Below, in pieces: positions 1 through 5,070 of a DNA stretch of 5,070 nt; position 1 is the first letter of the stretch; every line of letters begins with the position of its first letter. Source of the stretch: Clostridiales bacterium (GTDB taxonomy: Bacteria > Bacillota > Clostridia > Lachnospirales > Lachnospiraceae); NCBI GenBank assembly GCA_021203115.1, contig JAJQBV010000139.1, positions 1 to 5,070 of the forward strand. The letters run 5' to 3'. A program made the translations under genes and the position numbers. Under the pieces are notes generated by a model. The model was not told where the DNA came from and ran no database searches. It saw only the letters and a program-made list of their open reading frames with translations.

Positions 1-869
1 AGATCGTGCAGGGTATCACAGAGGCAGCCGGAGAGCTGAACAGCCCGGTGATCCTTCAGGTTTCCAAGGGAGCCCGCGCCTACGCAAACCACACCTACCT
101 TGTAAAGCTGGTTGAGGCGGCGATCATTGAGAACCCGGATATCCCGATCGCACTGCATCTGGATCACGGCGACAGCTTTGAACTCTGCAAGAGCTGCATC
201 GACGGCGGATTCACATCGGTTATGATCGATGCGTCTTCCAAGCCGTTTGATGAGAATATCGAGATCACCAAGAAGGTCGTCGAGTATGCACACGCACACG
301 GCGTTGTCGTCGAGGCTGAGCTCGGCACACTGGCCGGTGTTGAGGATGAGGTCTGTGTTGAGGCCCGCAAGGAGATCTACACCCGTCCGGAAGAGGTGGA
401 GGAGTTCGTCTCCAGAAGCGGATGCGACTCTCTGGCGATCGCGATCGGCACCTCGCACGGCGCATACAAGTTCAAGCCCGGCACCAAGCCGCAGCTTCGC
501 TTTGACGTTCTGGAAGAGTGCACCAAGCGCCTTCCCGGTTTCCCGATCGTTCTCCACGGTTCTTCTTCCGTTCCGCAGGAGTTCGTCGAGATGGTAAATA
601 AATACGGCGGAAATATGCCGGGAGCCATCGGTGTTCCGGAAGAGCAGCTTCGCCATGCGGCTGAGCTTTCTGTCTGCAAAATCAATATCGACTCCGATAT
701 CCGTCTTGCCATGACAGGCAACATCCGCAAATACTTTGCGGAGCATCCGGATCATTTTGATCCCCGCCAGTATCTGAAACCGGCCCGCCAGTCTGTGAAA
801 GACATGGTCGCCCACAAGATTCTGAACGTTCTGGGCAGTGCGGGCAAGGCAGCGGATATGACAAAATAA
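1..869 (+). CDS. fba: Class II fructose-bisphosphate aldolase, 5'-truncated by window edge
   Basis: Cytoplasmic zinc-dependent aldolase that reversibly cleaves fructose-1,6-bisphosphate to dihydroxyacetone phosphate and glyceraldehyde-3-phosphate in glycolysis and gluconeogenesis. The reading frame is open from the window edge (first full codon at 3) to TAA at 867-869, giving 288 visible residues. The family is usually a little over 300 residues, so roughly the first 30 are missing, and the GTG at 6 is an internal Val codon, not the start. Visible hallmarks are HLDHGD (catalytic Asp codon 162-164, zinc His codon 165-167), EAELGTLAGVEDE, GTSHGAYKF (zinc His at 456-458), VLHGSS (zinc His at 555-557) and the phosphate-binding KINIDSD near 679-699. 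All metal ligands are present and the frame is intact, so the enzyme should be active. The insert GAIGVPEEQLRHA resembles the longer Thermotoga/Clostridia-type aldolases. The gene is followed by a strong terminator, then by pfkA, the preceding glycolytic step. Family assignment is secure. Confidence 0.97.
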   Translation, partial: IVQGITEAAGELNSPVILQVSKGARAYANHTYLVKLVEAAIIENPDIPIALHLDHGDSFELCKSCIDGGFTSVMIDASSKPFDENIEITKKVVEYAHAHGVVVEAELGTLAGVEDEVCVEARKEIYTRPEEVEEFVSRSGCDSLAIAIGTSHGAYKFKPGTKPQLRFDVLEECTKRLPGFPIVLHGSSSVPQEFVEMVNKYGGNMPGAIGVPEEQLRHAAELSVCKINIDSDIRLAMTGNIRKYFAEHPDHFDPRQYLKPARQSVKDMVAHKILNVLGSAGKAADMTK

Positions 870-881
870 AATGGTTTCCAG

Positions 882-918
882 ACCTCCGCTTTCCCGGACA
901 GGAGAGCGGAGGTTTTTT
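882..918 (+). terminator. Intrinsic terminator after fba
   Basis: A perfect 9-bp inverted repeat (ACCTCCGCT 882-890 with AGCGGAGGT 905-913) extends inward through a G-U pair and three more pairs (TCC 892-894 with GGA 901-903), leaving a 6-base loop CGGACA. The 3' arm runs straight into six T residues (913-918). This is a textbook rho-independent terminator 12 bases after the fba stop. Oddly, the T run ends only two bases before the pfkA Shine-Dalgarno, so there is no room for a promoter between terminator and pfkA. It may be a partial terminator or attenuator that sets the fba:pfkA ratio; that role is inference. Confidence 0.93.
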
Positions 919-920
919 AC

Positions 921-926
921 AGGAGG
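921..926 (+). promoter_or_regulatory. Ribosome binding site of pfkA (decides the start)
   Basis: AGGAGG sits 7 bases before ATG 934. An in-frame ATG at 871 would add 21 residues encoded by the terminator hairpin, but it has no Shine-Dalgarno and the extra sequence is not PfkA-like. The site therefore fixes the start at 934. CCTCC in the terminator's 5' arm (883-887) is complementary to GGAGG here as well as to its normal partner. Confidence 0.9.
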
Positions 927-933
927 ATCGGTT

Positions 934-1902
934 ATGGGAAAAGAAGTACAGACCATCGGTGTATTGACCAGCGGCGGCGACGCGCCGGGCATGAATGCCG
1001 CGATCCGGGCCGTGGTCCGGGAGGCGCTCGCAAAAGGGAAACAGGTAAAAGGAATCATGCGGGGATACGCGGGATTGCTCGATGAGGACATCATTGACAT
1101 GAACGCCCAGAGCGTCTCAAATATTCTCCAGCGCGGCGGCACCATCCTTCAGACCGCCCGCTGTCTGGAGTTCTGTACCGAGGAGGGACAGCAGCGCGGC
1201 GCAGAGGTCTGCAGAAAGCAGGGGATTGACGGGATTGTCGTCATCGGCGGCGACGGCTCCTTCCGCGGAGCGCAGAAGCTGGCGGAGCACGGGATCAACA
1301 CGATCGGCGTTCCGGGGACGATCGATCTGGATATTGCCTGTACGGATTATACGATCGGCTTTGACACGGCGATCAATACGGCGATGGAGGCCATCGACAA
1401 GATCCGCGACACCGCTTCCTCCCATCAGCGCTGCAGCATCATTGAGGTGATGGGGCGGCATGCGGGCTACATCGCACTGTGGTGCGGTCTGGCCAACGGA
1501 GCGGAGCAGGTGCTGATCCCCGAGAAGTATGGTTACTACGAGCAGAAGAGCGTGGATGACATCATTGCCAACCGGAAGCGCGGTAAAAAGCACTATATCA
1601 TCATCAACGCGGAGGGAATCGGCCACTCTACCTCCATGGCGAGGCGGTTTGAGGCGGCCACGGGCATGGAGACCAGGGCGACGATTCTGGGGCATATGCA
1701 GCGCGGCGGAAGCCCGACCTGCAAAGACCGTGTGTATGCCACTACCATGGGCGCCATGGCGGTAGATCTGCTCTGCGAGGGTAAGACAAACCGTGTGGTC
1801 GCGCACAACGGCGGCGCGTTTGTGGACTATGATATCGATGAGGCGCTGGCGATGACGAATGAGTTTTCCGAGTACCAGTATGAGCTGGCGGGCAGGCTGT
1901 AG
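934..1902 (+). CDS. pfkA: ATP-dependent 6-phosphofructokinase
   Basis: Cytoplasmic enzyme phosphorylating fructose-6-phosphate to fructose-1,6-bisphosphate, the committed step of glycolysis and the reaction supplying the upstream aldolase. The product is 322 residues, close to the usual 320. Motifs in order: GVLTSGGDAPGMNAAIRAVV (residues 9-28, ATP phosphate loop plus effector Arg25/Arg29), QTARC with Arg76, GGDGS (105-109), PGTIDLD (127-133, catalytic base Asp131), TDYTIGFDTA, SSHQR, EVMGRHAGY, KRGKKH (effector-site lysines), the Glu227 region AEG, and HMQRGGSP (254-261). Gly108 and the Gly of PGTID indicate the ATP rather than the pyrophosphate type. The conserved effector residues suggest allosteric control of the bacterial PfkA kind. 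One oddity: Leu132 replaces the Asn of the classical TIDND motif, a variant I recall from Lachnospiraceae. The next gene starts two bases after its stop. The start is chosen from the Shine-Dalgarno at 921-926. Confidence 0.97.
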   Translation: MGKEVQTIGVLTSGGDAPGMNAAIRAVVREALAKGKQVKGIMRGYAGLLDEDIIDMNAQSVSNILQRGGTILQTARCLEFCTEEGQQRGAEVCRKQGIDGIVVIGGDGSFRGAQKLAEHGINTIGVPGTIDLDIACTDYTIGFDTAINTAMEAIDKIRDTASSHQRCSIIEVMGRHAGYIALWCGLANGAEQVLIPEKYGYYEQKSVDDIIANRKRGKKHYIIINAEGIGHSTSMARRFEAATGMETRATILGHMQRGGSPTCKDRVYATTMGAMAVDLLCEGKTNRVVAHNGGAFVDYDIDEALAMTNEFSEYQYELAGRL

Positions 1903-1904
1903 TG

Positions 1905-2687
1905 ATGATCACAAGTACGGCGAATGCGCAGATCCGCACGCTCACCCAGCTGAAAAAGAAGGCGAAGGAGCGCAGACAGCAGCAGCTCTATGTGGCGGAG
2001 GGGGTTCGCATGTTCCGCGAGGCTCCCGCTGAGGAGATCGAGTGTATCTATGTGTCGGCCTCCTTCCTCGGTGATCCGGAAAATGCTGCGCTCCTTGAGG
2101 GGAGACGGTATGAAGTCCTGTCGGATGCGGTGTTCGGCCATGTCTCCGACACGCAGACCCCGCAGGGGATTTTGTGCCTGATGCGGATGCGCCGGTACCG
2201 CCTTTCCGATGTTCTGGGAGCGCCCGGCGGCGTCTGGCTGATTCTGGAAAACATACAGGATCCCGGCAACCTGGGCACGATGCTGCGCGTCGGCGAGGGT
2301 GCGGGCATCGCAGGTGTGATCATGGATCGTTTTACAGCGGACATCTACAACCCGAAGACCATCCGGTCCACAATGGGAAGCATTTACCGCGTGCCGTTTT
2401 ATATCACAGAGGATTTGCCGGAGACCATTCGGGAAATTAAATCCCGGGATATCCGCGTGTACGCCGCGTACCTGAAGGGAAGCCGGTGCTACGACGAGGA
2501 GGATTATACCGGCAGCACGGCGTTTCTGATCGGGAATGAGGGCAACGGGCTGACAGAGGAGACGGCAGCGCTTGCCGACCGCCGGATCCGCATCCCCATG
2601 CACGGAAAGGTGGAATCCCTGAATGCGGCCATGGCAGCGGGGATTCTGATGTACGAGGCGGACCGGCAGAGACGCGCCGGGTACTGA
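1905..2687 (+). CDS. TrmH/SpoU-family RNA 2'-O-ribose methyltransferase
   Basis: Predicted S-adenosylmethionine-dependent SPOUT enzyme that methylates a ribose 2'-OH in rRNA or tRNA; the exact nucleotide cannot be told from sequence. The 260-residue protein has an N-terminal substrate-binding region (about 1-100; N-terminal helix with NAQIRTLTQL, then YVAEGVRM, typical of RlmB/TsnR/YsgA-like proteins), followed by the knotted SPOUT domain. All three signature motifs are seen: motif 1 ENIQDPGNLGTMLR (Asn122 and probable catalytic Arg128), motif 2 IGNEGNGL (Glu212) and motif 3 IPMHGKVESLNAAMA (Ser238, Asn240) forming the cofactor knot. ATG 1905 is preferred; GTG 1902 overlaps the pfkA stop and adds only one residue. 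The ribosome binding site is weak (GGCAGG at 1891-1896), consistent with translational coupling to pfkA. It resembles B. subtilis YsgA more than the short TrmH/TrmL forms, but I do not assign a symbol. Confidence 0.92.
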   Translation: MITSTANAQIRTLTQLKKKAKERRQQQLYVAEGVRMFREAPAEEIECIYVSASFLGDPENAALLEGRRYEVLSDAVFGHVSDTQTPQGILCLMRMRRYRLSDVLGAPGGVWLILENIQDPGNLGTMLRVGEGAGIAGVIMDRFTADIYNPKTIRSTMGSIYRVPFYITEDLPETIREIKSRDIRVYAAYLKGSRCYDEEDYTGSTAFLIGNEGNGLTEETAALADRRIRIPMHGKVESLNAAMAAGILMYEADRQRRAGY

Positions 2688-2757
2688 TGCCCGGGATGAA
2701 CCGGAAGAGAGTGTTGTCTGTGAAACCATGCGGCAGAAGATGTGATCGGAGAATGGT

Positions 2758-3024
2758 ATGCGACTGTGGGCAAAAGAATGGAAAAGTAACCGCATGCTGC
2801 GGGATATGACGGTCTGCGACGACAGCGATGACACGCGCACACACAAGATTTTTCATGCGCTGGATGAGGTCTGTTATGCGTTCGACCTGGGAAAACCGAT
2901 CTGGCTGGAGTCGAATGTCGATGAGTTCAGGAGACACGCAAAGACGCGGTTTTATCAGGATAGTTTTATTGAACAGATTCCGTTTGATTTTTTAGAGATA
3001 CAGGTTATAGAAGAGGATTTTTAA
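2758..3024 (+). CDS. Small conserved-looking protein of unknown function (88 aa)
   Basis: I do not recognise a named family, though it resembles small hypothetical proteins I associate with Lachnospiraceae genomes. The product is 88 residues, soluble, with no signal peptide or membrane segment. Features: basic/aromatic start (MRLWAKEWKSNRM), a DDSDDTRTHK stretch (21-30), a likely helix FHALDEVCYAFDLG (32-45), then PIWLESNVDEFRRHAKTRF (47-65) and an acidic C-terminus (EIQVIEEDF). Cys20 and Cys39 are too few and too far apart for an obvious metal site. The start ATG 2758 is supported by GGAG at 2748-2751, six bases away. Coding character is convincing because the protein has balanced, domain-like composition. 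It lies 70 bases after the methyltransferase with no terminator between, so it is probably in the pfkA unit. No function is claimed. Confidence 0.8.
   Translation: MRLWAKEWKSNRMLRDMTVCDDSDDTRTHKIFHALDEVCYAFDLGKPIWLESNVDEFRRHAKTRFYQDSFIEQIPFDFLEIQVIEEDF
2984..3011 (+). promoter_or_regulatory. Weak candidate sigma-A promoter before the acidic membrane protein gene
   Basis: Inside the 3' end of the 88-residue gene, where the DNA becomes locally AT-rich, TTGATT (2984-2989) is separated by 16 bases from TATAGA (3006-3011). Each box matches four of six consensus bases. A start near 3018 would give a leader of about 50 bases to ATG 3067. The match is modest, and readthrough from the upstream genes is an equally good explanation. 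Confidence 0.25.
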
Positions 3025-3066
3025 TATCATAATTCAGGGGAGCCCGGCTTGAGGGAAAGGATTTTT

Positions 3067-3663
3067 ATGCGTAAAAAAGAAACAGAGCAGGATCACGAAC
3101 TCAGGATGTATGCGGTGAGAAGGCATGAGGTGCGGAAACAACTGATACCGCCGATTTTCTTTTTCGTGGGTGTTGCGGCTGTCATCCTGATTTCCGTTGT
3201 GAAGCGGCAGCAGTCGCTCGATGCGGGCGAGGCGGAGATGACGACTCACGCCATCGCGGTGGATTATCTGGTGGCGGCGATCGGCCTGGATGTCTATGAA
3301 AATACGGATGAGCTGGACGACAGCTACGGCGACTATTTCTACCACGGCGCGGACTTTTATGAGACCGGTGTGGAGGTGGATTACGAGCTCTTCGACCATG
3401 TCGGAACCTTTGTGTTCGACGGCGAAGACCGGGTAGAGACGATGGTGTTTACCAGCGAAGACAGCGGGATTTCCGATGCGGAGCTGGCGTCGATGGCGGA
3501 GGAGCTGACTACCGCCTACGGAGATTATGATCTGGGAGAGGACGGCGTCTACTATTGGTACGCGGACGAGGACGGCAATCTGGGCGACAACGACGAGGTG
3601 GCATGGGTCTCCTGCGGACTGGATGAGGAGGGCACGCTGATCATTCAGGCTGGCGCGGAGTGA
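3067..3663 (+). CDS. Single-pass membrane protein with very acidic C-terminal domain, function unknown
   Basis: I do not recognise the family. The 198-residue product has a short charged N-terminus (1-25, with Arg/Lys at 2-4, 18-19 and 23-24), one hydrophobic helix (about 26-45, LIPPIFFFVGVAAVILISVV) and then KR. The positive-inside rule is only weakly informative, but the layout suggests a cytoplasmic N-terminus and an exported, anchored C-terminal domain. Residues 48-198 contain 41 Asp/Glu against one Arg and no Lys, and many Tyr. The run FVFDGEDRVETMVF followed by a helix ELASMAEELTTAYG looks like a folded alpha/beta domain rather than a disordered acidic tail. There is one cysteine (183), and no lipobox or sortase signal. 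ATG 3067 is chosen over TTG 3049 because AAAGGA (3056-3061) lies just upstream. The neighbour 34 bases downstream is an Fe-S aldo/keto reductase; a functional link is not shown. Confidence 0.85.
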   Translation: MRKKETEQDHELRMYAVRRHEVRKQLIPPIFFFVGVAAVILISVVKRQQSLDAGEAEMTTHAIAVDYLVAAIGLDVYENTDELDDSYGDYFYHGADFYETGVEVDYELFDHVGTFVFDGEDRVETMVFTSEDSGISDAELASMAEELTTAYGDYDLGEDGVYYWYADEDGNLGDNDEVAWVSCGLDEEGTLIIQAGAE

Positions 3664-3682
3664 AGAGATAAGGTTTTTTGAG

Positions 3683-3690
3683 AAGGAGGG
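3683..3690 (+). promoter_or_regulatory. Strong ribosome binding site of the aldo/keto reductase
   Basis: AAGGAGGG, seven bases before ATG 3698, is nearly full-length complementary to the 16S rRNA 3' end and is the strongest Shine-Dalgarno in the window together with those of pfkA and glyA. It predicts efficient translation of the reductase relative to its weakly served upstream neighbour. The T run at 3674-3679 just before it has no hairpin upstream and is not a terminator. Confidence 0.8.
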
Positions 3691-3697
3691 ATACAGT

Positions 3698-4837
3698 ATG
3701 GTTTACAAAAAGTTTCAGGATCTTGAGCTGTCTGCTCTGGGGCTCGGCGCGATGCGTCTGCCGACCATCGGCGGACAGGAGGCTGCCATCGACGAGGCGG
3801 CAGTGCGGGAGATGGTGGACTATGCCATGAAGCACGGCATCAACTATTATGATACGGCATACGGCTACCACAACGGGCAGTCGGAGATCGTTATGGGAAA
3901 GATTTTGAAGGATTATCCCAGAGACAGCTTTTATCTGGCATCGAAGTTTCCGGGATATGATCCGACCAACATCCCGAAGGGGGAGGAGATTTTTGAGGAA
4001 CAGCTCAGAAAATGTCAGGTGGATTACTTTGATTTTTATCTTTTCCACAATGTCAACTCGGTCAACATCGATCCGTATCTGGACAACGAGAGCAACGGTC
4101 TTTATTCTTATTTGATTGAACAGAAGCGCTGCGGGCGGATCCGTCACCTCGGATTTTCCGTCCACGGAGATTATGAAATCACGAAACGCTTTCTGGAAGC
4201 CTACGGGCAGGATATCGAGTTCTGCCAGATTCAGCTCAACTGGATCGACTACGACTATCAGGAGGCAAAGCGCAAGATCGAGCTGCTGGGCGAGTACGGG
4301 ATTCCGGTCTGGGTCATGGAGCCGCTGCGGGGCGGCAAGCTGGCCACGCTGGCGGAGGAATACGCTGCGAAGCTGAAGGCAATGCGGCCGGACGAGTCGG
4401 TTCCGGGATGGGCATTCCGTTTCCTGCAGACCATCCCGATCATCTGTGTGACGCTCTCCGGCATGTCGAATATGGAACAGTTGAAACAGAATATTGAGAT
4501 ATTCCGGACGGAGGAGCCGCTCACAAAGGCGGAGTGGGACGGCCTGATGGCAGTGAAGGATGAGATGTTCAATGAGAAGACGCTTCCCTGCACGGCCTGC
4601 CGGTACTGCACGAGCTACTGTCCGCAGGGGCTGGACATTCCGAATCTGATTTCGGCGTACAACGACCAGGCGCTGACCAGCGGGGAACTGGCGGTACCGG
4701 CATGGCTTCTGGGACCGACGCCGGAGGAGAAATGGCCGTCCGCCTGCATCGGATGCAGGAGCTGTGAGGCGGTATGTCCGCAGGAGATCAGGATCTCCGA
4801 GATGATGTCCGCATTTGCGGCGGCGATTCAGCGGTAG
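3698..4837 (+). CDS. Aldo/keto reductase with C-terminal two-cluster 4Fe-4S ferredoxin domain
   Basis: Predicted cytoplasmic oxidoreductase, 379 residues. The N-terminal (beta/alpha)8 barrel (about 1-280) carries the complete AKR catalytic tetrad: Asp52 and Tyr57 (DTAYGY), Lys83 (LASKF) and His117 (LFHNV). Barrel-typical segments include GAMRLP (18-22), HLGFSVHG and MEPLRGGKLA. The C-terminal part holds two CxxCxxCxxxCP motifs, Cys298/301/304/308 and Cys350/353/356/360, each able to bind one [4Fe-4S] cluster. This is the architecture of the predicted aldo/keto reductases of COG1453, common in anaerobic Clostridia, where electrons may pass between the barrel's active site and ferredoxin-like partners. 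Natural substrate and electron donor are unknown; NAD(P)H use is assumed from the barrel. The gene is 34 bases downstream of the acidic membrane protein gene with no promoter or terminator in the gap. No clear intrinsic terminator follows it. Confidence 0.95.
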   Translation: MVYKKFQDLELSALGLGAMRLPTIGGQEAAIDEAAVREMVDYAMKHGINYYDTAYGYHNGQSEIVMGKILKDYPRDSFYLASKFPGYDPTNIPKGEEIFEEQLRKCQVDYFDFYLFHNVNSVNIDPYLDNESNGLYSYLIEQKRCGRIRHLGFSVHGDYEITKRFLEAYGQDIEFCQIQLNWIDYDYQEAKRKIELLGEYGIPVWVMEPLRGGKLATLAEEYAAKLKAMRPDESVPGWAFRFLQTIPIICVTLSGMSNMEQLKQNIEIFRTEEPLTKAEWDGLMAVKDEMFNEKTLPCTACRYCTSYCPQGLDIPNLISAYNDQALTSGELAVPAWLLGPTPEEKWPSACIGCRSCEAVCPQEIRISEMMSAFAAAIQR

Positions 4838-4880
4838 GACGGATGAAAAGCCGGCGTGCGGGAGATAATGAAAAAATAGA

Positions 4881-4909
4881 TTGATATTTGGCTTTACATT
4901 GTTTATAAT
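4881..4909 (+). promoter_or_regulatory. Sigma-A promoter of glyA
   Basis: The -35 box TTGATA (4881-4886, five of six consensus) and the perfect -10 box TATAAT (4904-4909) are separated by the optimal 17 bases, in a locally AT-rich stretch between GC-rich genes. Transcription should start around 4915-4917, giving a leader of about 63 bases before glyA. I recognise no riboswitch or terminator hairpin in that leader. The -35 box overlaps one of three ATTGAT copies (4880-4885, 4932-4937, 4944-4949). Between the reductase stop and this promoter (4838-4880) I see nothing else. Confidence 0.88.
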
Positions 4910-4978
4910 TATGCACGTTGAGTATTGGCGCATTGATTGCTGAATTGATAGACAAAACAGAACCATGGAGGAAAGAGA

Positions 4979-5070
4979 ATGTACGGAACAGAGGAAATTC
5001 GACTTGTTGACCCCGAGGTGGCGGACGCGATTGACGCGGAGCTGCGCCGCCAGAATGACCACATCGAGCT
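4979..5070 (+). CDS. glyA: Serine hydroxymethyltransferase, 3'-truncated by window edge
   Basis: Pyridoxal-phosphate enzyme interconverting serine plus tetrahydrofolate with glycine plus 5,10-methylenetetrahydrofolate, the main source of one-carbon units in the cytoplasm. Only the first 30 residues are present (start MYGTEEIRLVDPE, ending RRQNDHIE), but the pattern of an acidic Asp-Pro-Glu segment, an Ala-Asp-Ala-Ile helix and RQNDHIE is the characteristic GlyA N-terminus, which normally continues into LIASEN. GGAGG at 4967-4971, seven bases before ATG 4979, supports this start; the ATG at 4965 lies in another frame. It has its own strong promoter (4881-4909), so it begins a new transcription unit. 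Assignment rests on a short segment, but the signature is distinctive. Confidence 0.9.
   Translation, partial: MYGTEEIRLVDPEVADAIDAELRRQNDHIE

Noticed and set aside
871..933. N-terminal extension of PfkA from ATG 871
   Set aside because: It is in frame, but the 21 extra residues are the translated terminator hairpin, there is no Shine-Dalgarno before 871, and the start at 934 has AGGAGG and gives a normal family length.
1117..1806. 229-codon open frame on the minus strand inside pfkA
   Set aside because: It is fully antisense to a conserved gene, and its composition and lack of motifs are typical of a shadow frame.
2677..2694. Hairpin CCGGG/CCCGG at the methyltransferase stop as terminator
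   Set aside because: The stem is only 5 bp with an 8-base loop and no following T run.
1827..2846. 339-codon open frame on the minus strand
   Set aside because: It lies antisense to the methyltransferase gene and its flanks, and the translation is rich in Arg, His, Ser and Pro with no recognisable domain. Codon bias of the real gene explains the lack of stops.
3562..3597. EF-hand-like calcium loop in the acidic protein (residues 165-176)
   Set aside because: DEDGNL partly fits the loop pattern, but position 1 is Tyr and the flanks look like beta strands rather than helices; a turn in a beta hairpin is more likely.
4838..4880. Terminator after the aldo/keto reductase gene
   Set aside because: GCCGGC and CCGGCGTGCGG give only tiny stems, and the following tract is A-rich rather than T-rich on this strand. 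I cannot support a terminator here.
4916..4978. Riboswitch in the glyA leader (glycine or tetrahydrofolate type)
   Set aside because: The leader is only about 63 bases, and I see none of the conserved cores or stable stems of those classes.
3641..5062. 473-codon open frame on the minus strand
   Set aside because: It is antisense to the aldo/keto reductase and the glyA start, crosses the glyA promoter, and shows no coherent protein motif; it is a shadow of GC-rich third positions.

Overview
The window looks like a chromosomal housekeeping segment from an anaerobic Firmicute, most likely a Clostridia/Lachnospiraceae-type gut bacterium. The evidence is fairly GC-rich coding DNA with strong GGAGG-type ribosome binding sites, a consensus sigma-A promoter, a PfkA carrying the TIDLD variant that I associate with Lachnospiraceae, a ferredoxin-tailed aldo/keto reductase, and protein signatures typical of that group. 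The lineage call is from memory of families, not from a search. All genes are on the + strand, and no rRNA, tRNA, CRISPR array, insertion sequence or phage gene is visible.

Layout: (1) 1-869 is the 3' part of a class II fructose-bisphosphate aldolase gene (fba); its start lies outside the window. (2) 882-918 is a strong intrinsic terminator ending only two bases before the Shine-Dalgarno of the next gene. (3) 934-1902 is pfkA, ATP-dependent 6-phosphofructokinase. (4) 1905-2687 is a TrmH/SpoU-family RNA 2'-O-ribose methyltransferase, two bases after pfkA. (5) 2758-3024 is a small 88-residue protein of unknown function. (6) 3067-3663 is a single-pass membrane protein of unknown function with an extremely acidic C-terminal domain. 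(7) 3698-4837 is an aldo/keto reductase fused to a two-cluster 4Fe-4S ferredoxin tail. (8) 4881-4909 is a near-perfect sigma-A promoter driving (9) glyA (serine hydroxymethyltransferase), of which only the first 30 codons fall in the window from 4979.

How they fit together: Fba and PfkA catalyse consecutive glycolytic steps (fructose-6-P to fructose-1,6-bisP to triose phosphates), so their adjacency makes metabolic sense, although a terminator separates them. pfkA, the methyltransferase and the 88-residue gene are closely spaced and probably co-transcribed. The acidic membrane protein and the Fe-S aldo/keto reductase are 34 bases apart and are probably co-transcribed, either from the same unit or from a weak candidate promoter near 2984-3011. 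glyA begins a new unit with its own promoter.

I do not see a clearly novel biological system. The points most worth a second look are the terminator pressed against the pfkA ribosome binding site, with a possible alternative pairing that would mask that site; the acidic ectodomain protein; the uncharacterised 88-residue protein; the PfkA active-site variant; and ATTGAT repeats around the glyA promoter.
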